NCBI GenBank assembly: GCA_015680685.1
Contig: MNCI01010074.1
Location: 1,040,718 to 1,099,793, forward strand
Reading direction: 5' to 3'
Length of the DNA: 59,076 bases
DNA from: Gnetum montanum
Lineage: Eukaryota; Streptophyta; Gnetopsida; Gnetales; Gnetaceae
The position numbers were made by a program, and so were the translations under genes. Position 1 is the stretch's first letter. Each line of letters opens with the position of its first letter. The notes beneath the pieces were generated by a model. The model saw nothing but the letters and a program-made list of their open reading frames with translations. It did not search any database and was not told the DNA's origin. Below are positions 23,581 to 35,875 of this stretch, one piece after another.

Positions 23581-26500
23581 NTGCACACTTTCTTTTTTCA
23601 ATTAATACATTAGCAACCTTTCCTTTTAAAAAAATGGAGACAAAAACCAACAGGAATCAAATCAGAAACATTACCCCATGTAAACTGGCAGAAGCCGTGA
23701 ATCTATTTTTCTTCACCCACTTCATGATTGCCTTTGTTTCAGGTTGTCGCTGTGTTTCATCATTATTCTGAGCAAAAAACTGTACAGTGCTCCTCATGTT
23801 AGGCACCATTCACTGCCTCACACGAATATCATTGACTCAAATTTAGGTATGTTTACAACAAATGATGCATTGAACTTGGGCAACAGTTTTCATAAAGGAT
23901 ACATACCTCTTCATGATTATCCTATTTGGAATAAAATCTAAACTCACCTGATCAGGAAAGTCTCTATTCAGATCAACGTTGTTTGCATTGCCACGCTGTT
24001 TAAGGACAAACCCATCAGGATTTATTGACGGAAGCAAATGAAGATGAAGCTTTTCAACAATCAGAGATGCCTGGTAATTAAACATCAGTTTTATAAATGA
24101 GAAAGCGATTCCTAAAAAGTAATAACGCCAAACCCTATACTAATGGGTACAGGAAATTTTTTTACTTGTTCTAAAAAATAAAAAAAGAATTATCAACTGG
24201 ATTTTAGAAATAGTGGCTTGAAGCTGAGCTAGATGGTACAGTAAACTTCTTACTATGGCAAGAAAATTACAATAAATTTAGAGATGTCTTCAATCCATTC
24301 CATTGTATTTAATGTCAGGCATCGACAACAGTGGACGCAGGTAAGAGATTAGAAAATTGGACTGAGATTTTCTTTGCTAGGATCCTAACAGGGGAAAATC
24401 CATCTTTTGAATTGGCATAAAAGCAGCTACACATGCGAATGGGCTAGATTAGAACTTCAGCAAACGGCATAATTTCCTTAAGACCCTTTTGGGCAAGCTA
24501 GCATGAAGCATTCTAAAAGAAATGTAATGTAGATGAATGTTATTTAGCCAAAATATTTAAAACAAACAGATGAATTTTTATATTACTGGTTCCAACAATA
24601 AAGATGCAACTCTGCAAAAGTAGACACATAGTTGAAAGAAAATTGTATGAAACCTTGTGATGGTCGAAAAATTCAACAGTTTTACAGGGTTTCATGAGGA
24701 ATATGATACCATTTAATAATTTATTTGAATGTGAAATTAACTCATACAACACAAAATAAAACAGTCAGCGGTGTTCCTACAGTCTTGTTTCTTTATTTTT
24801 AAATATTAAACTAGGTCGCAATGTAAAGTTTATCTCTAGGATCAAATTAAAAAGCTTCCCATTCTCACTTCTATAATGTGCATAACATTACTGCCCAACT
24901 AGACAAGCAGTATTCCTGGAGTCATTAACTGTTATCATGTTAAATGTATCGATTGAGGCAATGTTTGGCTTAAATAAACCTTTTCCTGTAACTATGGTGA
25001 TTAAGAAAAAGTTGAGATCTTTGAAAGGGATATTATCTATGTCATTCTATAACATCTATGTTATTGCTCTTCTGAAAGAAATTCCAGAACATTGCAGTGC
25101 TTTCAAAAGCTCAAAAAGAACTAAAGGAACTAAGATATGCAGCTTGATTGACAACCCTTCTCAAAAGTTATTCCTGTTCTAAAAATCAGAGTTGCTGAAC
25201 TCGGTTTAATCAATGAGTTCCCTTTAAAAACATATATTTTTTCACAAAGTAAGAAAAATTCAGATCATAAGTATTAATATTAGCCATTGAACATAAAGTA
25301 ACGAAATATGCTGACCACAATTTGAAATTTGAAATTGCATTATATATCGAATTTCAAAATAAAATATCCTGCATATATTTTGCTGAACATGAACAATTGA
25401 AATTGATGCACGAAGTTTGATCATGAATACCAAAGGATCCTTCAAGTAGTTTGTACATAACCAATCTGCAAGATACAAAAGCAATTCTCGACCAACAGGT
25501 TCATCTCCATGCATGTTTCCTACAAACTAGACAGTTTCCAACATGGTCAGAAAGCAAAAAACTTCAGTTGATTCAAAATAGTAACGGCTACTCTATTAAT
25601 TAGAAGCAATACTAGACAGATGAAGGTCTTCACGTTTGGAAATTCCTAAATGAATATTGTCTTAGTATGCACTCGCATCTTTACTTTTCTCATGTGCTAA
25701 GTTATCCATATGCAGCGTATTCCCAATTTAATGCACATGAAATTTAAAAAGATTGCGCAGAAGAAGAAGAAAACAAAAAATGTAGAAAGCACTTAGCTGC
25801 TAGATAGTAAAAGCAGAAAACAAGAAAGTGTGTTCGTATCCCATGTAGTAGTCGGAGAAATCTCAAACTTCTAACAAATTAGCAATGTGTCTTAAAAGGT
25901 GTGATGATTCAAAAAAAGAAGCATTCCTCTGAAACCTACGAAATAAAAATATGAACCAGGAATCATGCAATTCATCAAGAGTGAATAGCATTCAAAATTG
26001 AACTAAAACTCCAGAAATGGAGGACACCAGAGTCATGAATCAATAAGGTGACTGTGATGAACATAGCTGTACAAACTATTGAAGAATGAAAGACCACTCC
26101 AGTATAGAAGAAAATCATTCACTCCATGAAGAGGAAATTCACGACAGTACACAAATTTTAAAATGTAATGGAGACAGTGCAAAACCCAAATGCACCCCCA
26201 AAAAATGAAGGCAGGAAATCAAGGTGTTTAATGTGCTATATGAAAAATGATTTCAAGGAGAAAATCTCAGGGAAGAAATACTAGATTGCTGGAAGACGTA
26301 GGAGATCAAAGTATTCAGTCGGCTGTAGAGAAGTCATTTCTAGTCTTCAAGATACAAATGGTTGGAGCTGACACATGAGAAATAATGAGTAAGTACATGT
26401 GTAGAATGGAACAGAATTAACTCAAACAATACATTCAGCTAACTCAGCAATACATGTAGAGAGGAGGAGGAACAATGCACCAAGGCTTTTTTAAAAAGCC

Positions 26501-29500
26501 AGCAGATGAAGCTGAACCAGGATGCTGCCCACAAATCCAATGCTAGGCATTGGCTATGCATGGGAAGGTGCCCATACCTGATCATCGGGATAATTTGAAA
26601 CACGTCCTAGGCCAAACTATGAAGGTTCATCCATACTGTTGTACCCACTTTAGATTTTTCTGCATAAGTCAAAGTTTCAGGCTTACATCATGGCTTCTCA
26701 ACTCAAAGCCATCTTCAGCAGTTCCAAATTCAAATCACCAGCCGCATTGTTTCTGGTTTTTCTTCAGCATTCATCAAAAATGACATCTCACGTCACCTGT
26801 CACATCATTTGTTGGAATGCTTTGTCTTCAATTTTGACATTTGGCGTCATCTCCTGTGTCAATTCTGACTTCAGCTTCTCCATTACTCTTCTCAACGTAC
26901 AACGTCATTTTGCTCTTCAACGTCCTACATCAATCCTGCTTTTGACGTCTAACGTCATTTTCCACATCAACTACCTACGCATCATTTCTCCTATCCATAA
27001 CCTTCCAGAAGGTTGTGCAGACCTTAACGTTGTTGACGTCAACATCGCCTACGAATGGGGCCTTATCATTAAAAAAAAAACTTAAATGGCCGTATCAAAT
27101 TAACTATCAAACTAATAATTAAACGAAAATTCAAACTGAGAGTAGCATCCAATTGGTGACTGCACTATTGCATCAGTTCTCTCCTAGTTTAGTGCTGCAG
27201 ACATAGTTGTTAACATGAGGATTGCTACCAGCCGATGCATCGTAAATTTGGAAATATTGCCTACTTTATGCAAAGCCATATGCAGTAAATCAAAGTGCAA
27301 GTAGCTATCTACCTTTGATTTTTTTAAAAATATATATATTTTTCTTTTTTTGGTTGCCTCCCCACCATGATCTGCTGCAACGACGTCCTGCAACCAACCC
27401 CAACTCCAGCTGATGTATGTTGCTATTCTCTTCCCTCTACACCACCATGCAAGTGAACCCTTTCACTGTCATCGTCCCTTGCCATCACCAGCACCCCATT
27501 GCCTTGTTCTGGTGACACACACACCACATCCAGTACTTGTGCCTCCTGCCATACCTATGCCTCAAGCACCATGATCCATGTAGTAGGAAACTTCGATGCC
27601 TGCCTTCAGTGCCATTACCATCACCACCACTATGCCCTACGCTCATCTACTTGTGGTCGCGATGCTGCCACTACTCCATTGTTGCACCCTCCCCTCTCCA
27701 CCATTTCCAATTAGTTTCCTTGGCCTACCGTGGTTTCTACAAGGGTTGCGGCAGAAAGCCTCACTATTACCTCCTGTGAAACATCATTGATTGCTCTTTG
27801 TTTGCCCACGAGGATTAAAACGCCAAAACCCTCATTCACCACTACACTTCTTTTGCCTCCTATCGCACTTCTTTGTGCCTCACCTATCTATGATCCTGAA
27901 ACCCTTGATGCCCACTGCTACTAACAATGAAGCCATCGAGCACTACCCAAGCACAAGCACATCCATGTGTTGCTTGCAGCCAAAACCTTGCGCATTTGGC
28001 ATGCAAGCCCACACCATGCTTTTTCTTTTGTCAGCCCTTGCACCACCTCGTCTGCTATGCCATCATAACACCTACCCATTCCCGTTGCATTGCTGCACTA
28101 GGGATCCTTCCCACTTTGCTGCTACTTCCCTTGGCCACAGCAGTTTATTTACTAACTCCATGTTTACTCTTAGTTATTTTTATAATTGATTGATTGATTT
28201 ACCCTCAGCGTTTTTATAATTAATTGATTATTAACTTACTCTCAGTTGTTGATTGATAGGCAACTATAGAAGAAACTAAAGAAGTGCAAATTACAAAAGA
28301 GATTTGGAAAATCAATGCACCACCAAATCTAGCAAGAGAAATTATGCACGATAGCCACGTGAGTGAACACATGGCCAATTCCTCTTTCTCCCGGAGGAGA
28401 AAGAGAGGAAGAAGATGAAAAAGGAAGCCCTATATAACGCCTCCTCAAGTAGCCAGAAAATCATTAAGAAGCAACCAACAGGAGGCCAACCACTAGCACA
28501 AGGTCTCTTCTTCCATTTTTACTCCTGCCTCTTCCCCAGTACACTCTCTCCCTTCTTCCCCTTCTTATACCCCATTATCCCACCATAGCCCAAACTCTAC
28601 TTATGCTACTACCTCAAATTGGCTCGACCAAGAGTCCACTGAGGTAAAACTATGTAAGAGGTTAGAGAGGCTCTCCCTCGAATTCAACCAAAAAAAAGTT
28701 GGGGCAACATCCTAGTCGGGAAGGAGGTAGCTATTGCCCACCTGCAAGATCTGGAAGGACGAACAAAGCAGCTGACTCAAACTATCCAATCATACCGTGA
28801 CTACCTCTAGGAGGAGGTGCAGAATAACCAAGGCGGCTAGATTAGCAAATGATCCACTAAGTTCACATTCCCTTCTTTCCCCTTTTGCTATCTCGATGTT
28901 CTACTTATTCATGTTATTGAAGTGTCGACTTCAAATATTTTAATATATACTTCATCTTTAATGCTTCTGTTCTACTCATTATTTTAAATTTTGTTTAAAT
29001 CATCATTCTATTAAAATTATCAGTTACATTTGCTCTCTCGCTTGAAGACTATTCCTGAGCTAGTCATGCCCTAAGCAAGAAAGTGCCAAGTCTTTAAGTG
29101 GGAGAGGAAATGTAACTAATAATTTAAATAGAATGATGATCTAAACAGAACTTAAAATCATGAATAGAATAGAAGTATTAAAAATGAAGTATATATTAAA
29201 ATATTTAAGTCGACACTTCAATAATATGAATAAGTAGAACATCGAGATAGCAAAAAGGGAAAGAAGGGAATGTGCACTTAGCGGATCATTCGCTAATCCA
29301 ACCGCCTTGGTTATTTTGCACCTCCTCCTGGAAGTAGCCACAATATGACCGGATAGCTCAAATCAACTGCTTTGTTTGTCCTTCTAGATTTTGCAAATGG
29401 ACAATAGCTTCCTCCTTGTCTGTTGGGACGCTACCCTAACCTTTTTCCCAATCTTTTTCATGGTCAAATTCGAGGGAGAGCCTCTCTAACCTCCTACACA

Positions 29501-32500
29501 ATTTTACCTCAATGGACTCTTGGCTGAGCCGATTTGAGGCAGTAGCAAGACAAGAGTTTGGGCTATGGTGGGATGACAGGGTATAAGAAGGGGAAGAAGG
29601 GAAAGAGTGTATTGGGGAAGAGGCAAGAACAGAAACAGAAGAAGAGGCCTTGTGCTAGTGGCTAACCTCTTGTTAGTTGCTCCTTAATGATTTTTTGGCT
29701 GCCTAAGGAGGCCTTATATAGGACTTCATGTCCCTCTTCTTCCTCTCTTTCTTCTCCAAGAGGAAAAGGAACTGGCCACGTGTCCACTCACGTGGCTATC
29801 ATGCATAATTTCTCTCACTAGATTTGGTGGTGCATTGATTTTCCAAATCTCTTTTGTAATTTGCACTTCCTTAATTTCTTCCATATGTGCTTATCAATCA
29901 ACAACTAAGAGTAAGTTAATAATCAATTAATTATAAAAACACTAAGAGTAAATCAATCAATCAATTATAAAAATACTAAGAGTAAACATGGAGTTAGTAA
30001 GTAAACTGTTGTCGCCAAGGGAAGTAGCAGCAAAGTAGGAAAGCATCCAGGGTGTAGCAATGCGATGGGAATGGGTAAGCGCTGCAGTGGCAGACAAGGT
30101 GGTGCAAGGACTAATAAAAGGAAAAGCATAGTGCAAGCTTGTGCGGTAGATGCGCAAGGTTTTGGCAGCAAGCAACACATGGATGTGCCTATGCTTGGGC
30201 AATGCTCAACGGCTTCATAATCAACAGCAATGGGCATCAACGGTTTCAAGACCGCAAGCATGTGAGGCACAAAGAAGTGCGATAGGAGGCAAAAAAAGCG
30301 CATTGGTGAACAAGGGTTTTGGCATTTCGATCATAACAAATTGACAAAGAGCAATCAGCGATGCCGCATGAGAGGTAACAATGAGGGCTTTTTGCCACAA
30401 CCCTTGTTGATACTGTGGCAAGCCAAGAAAACTCATCGGAGATGGCAAAGAGGGGAGGGTGCATCAATGAAGCAACGACAACATCGTGGCCACAAGCAGA
30501 TGAGCACAGGGCATAGCGGTGGCAACGGTAATGGCACTAAAGGCAGGCGTCAAGGTTTCCTGCTGCATGGATCATGGTGCCCAAGCCGCAAGTACCGAAT
30601 GCGGTGCGCATCACCAGAACAAGGCGATGGAAGGCTAGTGACAACAAGGAATGCCAGCAACGAAAGGGTTTCAGTAGTATGGTGGTACAGAGGAAAGAAA
30701 GTAGCGGCATACATCGACAAGAGCTTGGGTTGGTGGTAAGACGTCATTGCAACATATCATGGTGGGGAGGCAACCAAAAGAAGAAAAATATTATTTAAAA
30801 AAGAAATCAAAGGTAGATAGCTACCTGCACTTTGATTTACCGCATATGGCTTTGCATAAAGCGGGCAATATTTCTAAATTTACAATACATCGACTGGTAG
30901 TAATCCTCACGTTAATAGCTATATCTGCACCACTGAACCAAGCGAGAACTGATGCAACAATGCAATCACCAATTGCATGCTACTCTCAGTTTGAATTTTA
31001 GTTTGACTATTAATTTGATATAGCCAGTTAAGTTTTTTAGTTAATGATAAGGCCCCATTCATGGGTGATGTTGACATCAACAAATGTGTCATTTCTTCGC
31101 AATCTACAAGGCATTTTTAGCCTATGAATAGGAGGATACCCCTACATAGCAAGGGGTTGGGTTGGGTTTTGATTTGACACTTGAAACATTTGGCATTTGG
31201 TGAACTCTCCAAAAACAACTTCTCTACAAAACAATCATTCTTCTAGCAATGATTAGAAAGCTCTTTGTGACCCTCAATTCCTTAGAGTCCGTTCTGATTT
31301 TCCTCTCTCCCTACTAATACATTTGTATCCCATTCATGTTATCCTCCTAACACACGGAAAATCCCTTGGATCCAGATCAACACATAGATCTGATTCCATT
31401 TCCCTTCCTATCCCTGTTATCAGCATCTTATTTGTAGTGGTTCCGTCAAATCCGTATCAGGCATACGCATCAAAGAAAAAACAAGGTAACACAGCTCCTT
31501 GTCAATCATCCCTAATCCCTAATCCATTTCACAGGATTCCTACAACAAATTCCCAGGTTCTTTTCCTGGATTTGCTATTTCATGTGTTTTAACTTTCTGT
31601 TTTTCCAGTCTCTAATATTGTATCAAATTTGTTTAAGCATTTTCCTTTGATTCAAGGACGTAATTTTCAACAAATTTGCTCTTGATCTACTTTGCATTCT
31701 CAGTTTCTCTATCAGCCACACACACACTTTGTTTTCTTTCGTATCGCACTGCACATGTTTTTTTTTTTTTATTTCATTTATTCTCTTTACTGGTTATTCC
31801 ATGCATATTGTCATTTTGCTTTGTACTTGCTAGTGTTTGGCAAAAACGCTGTCTTAGATTGTCAATTTTTTCAATGATCTGTAAGTCCCTTTTCAATTTG
31901 GAGAATTCCATTCTTTAGACCATTTGGTGGCCACGGAATTGCTTGCCTTTATTTTTGTGTTAGGTTGTATCAAATCTTGGATTACAATGATTCTTACTGC
32001 AATACATACCACACCTAGCAAACTTCATCTGAACAAAGACAAGGATTTGGAGGCCAAGGCACGAAAGCAGAGGGAGGAGCAATACAAAGAATTTCAGGAG
32101 CCTATGGCTTTTGTGGCATTTGAGCACCACAGGGATATTTTGGACTCAGCCCACATGCAGGAAAGGCCATGTTGCCCTTGTATTAGACTCCCCCAACCTA
32201 TTTGATGGTGAATTTCATAAGAGTTAAAGAAGGGATGTCCAGTGCGATCTATTGGTTTCTTAGGATTTGGTTTTGAAAAAAGTTGTCTAGCTAGCCTAGG
32301 TATTGGGCAATTTTGTCTCTCCTCCCCCTTACTATGGAACTCTGGGATGTCATTTTCTGTCACCATGTTTTGGGGAGCTTTGCCCCTTTCTCAGGGGTGT
32401 CCCTCCCCTTGATGCTGCTCTCAAGGGTTTGTGAATTATTATTTCATATGATTCTTGTCCTACCTCACTAGTTGTTCATTGAAACAAGTTTATTAATGTT

Positions 32501-35500
32501 TACTATCTAGTTTCTAATCTCCTTTTTGCTAAATCATAAATATTGTATCACTAGTAATGATAAGTGAAAATTTACCAAAAGTAAGATAGAATATATGGAA
32601 TGCAATTTTAATAACAAAATAAACAATGATGAAATAGAAGTGACAATTCAAGCCAAAAAAGTCCCTCACTGCAAATAGTTTCACTACCTAGGATCAACCT
32701 TCTAATCAGATGGTGAAATTGATAAAGATATCAGAAATAGAATTGAGGCAGGTTGATCAAAATTAAGAGAGCCTAGTGATGTTCTATGTGAAAAAAGAAT
32801 ACCAATAAAATTAAAAGAGAAATTTAATAGGGTAGCAATTAGGCCTACTATCTTATATGGTGTTGAATGTTAGGCAATACAAAAGAGGCATGAACAACAA
32901 ATCAATGTAGCAGAAATGTGAATGCTTTAATGAATGTTAAATGTTACTAGAAGAGATAAACTACATAATACAAATACCAAAGGAAGCCTTGGAGTGGCTT
33001 CTATTTCAAGTAAGCTACAAGAATAGCAGCTTAGATGGTTTAGACATGTGCAACGAAGATTAGACAATGAGCCTATAAACAAAGGTTGTTGCATTACTGT
33101 TCCAGGATAGTTGCTAAACGGAAGACTGAAGAAAAAATGGGAAAAATTAATTGAAGATGATTTAAACAAACTATAAATAAACAAAGATCTAGCTCTCCAT
33201 AGAGGCAAATGGCAAGAAAGAACTCATGTAGCCAACCCCATTTTGTTTGGACAAGGCTAGAATGATGATGATGATGATGGTAATGATAAGTGTGAATAAA
33301 TGTAGAGATGGTACTGCAGTTGCTATAGTTTTCTTCTACTTCAAATTGCAATTTATCAGTTTCATGAATAATATATTTTCCTATAGTTTGACTCTTTATA
33401 GGACTGAATATGTTGTGGATAATTTAAGATTATTAAGGTGATTTGGCAGAGTTAATTTGCTTGTAGCTGAACTAGAAGCTATGGATATGATCCAAATTTA
33501 GTAGTCTTTACATTTATATTGTATTCTGGGTGCATAGTCAGCATCAAGAAATGTCAACTATCATATTTGCATTCTCTTCTAGCTAGATCCTTGGGCAATT
33601 GTTGGAATTATATAGTTTTTGGTTTATAGTTTACTTTTTTTGCATTAAATTGATTATTGTCAATACTCATCTAAATGCAAGTTGGATTTCTAATGATTGA
33701 TTAATCATTTTTTAATTCACCTTTGCATTTTTCAATAAGTGTTTTGTGAACTTTGGGAATTAGCTTTTGCTCCCTAGGATTGGGTGTTACACTAAGTTTG
33801 AATATGCTTGCAATCTTAGTTCATCATTTCTCTTAAATACTAATCCAAGGTCCTTTGTTTTCTTCAAGAATCTTAGCCTACGTATCACTAGATTGTAACA
33901 ACTAATCTTGGGTCTAGCCATGTACCTTCCAAGTATTCCTATGGCATAAGATTTGCCAGGCCTAGTGTTAGTGATAAACATTAGGCTTCCAACAATATTT
34001 TGGTAGGGTGTTGCATTCATATGTAGAAAGTCAACATCTTATTTCAATTTCAAGTTTTGTTCATTAGAATGTAGACTATTTTGGCTCCTTTTATTCCAAA
34101 GTCCTCCGCAAAATGGCTAATGAACTTCTCTAGTTTAAGTATGATTCTATTCTCCTACTAAGGTACGTCAATTCCTAGGTAATATCTTGTTAACCCTAGA
34201 TCAGTGATCTCAAAATCTTTTGCTATATTCCTCTTCATCTTTTCAATAATATCTTTTTCAAACTAAAATGTGAGAAAGGTGTTGTCTATGTATACGAGGA
34301 GATATGTGTTTGTACCAGTTGAGCATCTAATGAATATTGTTGCATCCACATCCTAGCATTCATACATTTTTTAGCTCAACCTTACCAAGCTCTCATTAAG
34401 CTTACTGTGTTTGTTTCAGACCATACAATGACTTCTTCAATTTGCACACGTTCTACTCTTTTCCTTCAATTTTGAATCCTTTTTGCCTAAGATATGTAAA
34501 TCTCCTACTCTACTCCATTGAGGACTGTAGAATTTACATCAAGTTGAGGTATCTTCCATCCTTGTACCATCCATAGTTTGCATTTTGTTTGTTTGCTTGT
34601 ATTTTTATTTTTAAAGATGTTTTGAATCATACTAGATTCATCATTAGTTGCAACTGATTTCTCAAAGATTAGAGAAAATAAATAGCATTATAATTAACGA
34701 CAAGTTAAGATATAGTGAAAAACAATTAGTGTTTAGTAATGAAAGATTTCCATAGTGAGCTTCTTAAACAATTGGGTGGGGAAGAAATGCAATTTCGGGG
34801 AAGGCGGATCAAGGTTACGCAGGGGGCATTGGTGGAGGTGTTGGGAGTTGCTGCAGAGGGGCAGATTATTGTGCCAGTGGTCCGTGCCCAGACTGATGTC
34901 ACAAAGTTCTTCAGGGGCACAATTAACCAAACAGGCAACAAGCACATCTGCAAGTCAGCGCTGGACGGCATATGGCAAGACACAGCAATCTTTGTGGAGC
35001 AATACTTCATCCAATTTGGGTACCCTCACAAGCTCATAGATGTCCATGTCGCCTTTTTGCGATGCATGAAGCATGGTATCCTGGTTAATTTGCCTCAATT
35101 TTTTTTTTGGAGTCACTGCAAAGGCAGCAACCAAGGCACACCTAGGGGTGATTTTGGCACTCTAGAGGTCAAGGAGGGCGATTTTGCAAATGGAACCTCG
35201 CCTAGTCTACCAACGACAACACAAAAGGGTTCATGCATGCTAACACAAACGGCGACAAGGTCTGAAATGGCAGCGAGTAGCAGGACCTCCTCAAGGCCGA
35301 GAAGAGATGAACAGCCAAGGTCATCAGGGGAGGCGGGGTCAAAACAACGGATGGATTCCCCAGATGTTGAGGAGGCATGCCGCATCGCGACAAAACATGC
35401 TTGACAAGAGGAGAGGGCTACAAGGCAATCATGGTGATAGGGCATGTAGGAGGAGGCGTAGAGATAGGTGGCTACCCAAAGGATCCGAGACCTGCAATGG

Positions 35501-35843
35501 ATGGAGAATATGGTGAAGGGCCATCGAGCAGAGCTAACATAGCTAATGGAGGAAAACAGGCAAAGGATGGAGACAAGCCAAACATAAGAGGGTTGGCAGC
35601 CACCGCTAACTAGAATGCCGCAAGCCACAAAGGAGAAGGAGGTCTCTTAGACCCTAAATTAAGAGAGGGTTTCGAAGCGCAAAGGTTTGGGTAGCATCTT
35701 GTGTGGGGGGGGTGTTGCAAAGCAGGTGGGGAAGGGCAAGCACTCTGTGGCTAAGTGATCTTGGGACATCCCTAAAATGGATAGCTGCATAGGGTAGGGT
35801 TCATGGGATTGATGGGTCCTAGAGTCTAGGGTTTTTTTTTTGT

Positions 35844-35875
<32 letters not shown>

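Noticed and set aside
27499-28193. Cys/Pro/His-rich open frames in the left arm of the inverted repeat as a real protein
   Set aside because: Counterparts in the other arm differ by indels and frame, codon pattern is not constrained, and several overlapping frames are open because of C-rich composition.
34739-34749. ATG at 34739 as the genuine start of the LINE third coding region
   Set aside because: The ATG lies in the target-site duplication, outside the element, so it is an accidental start.
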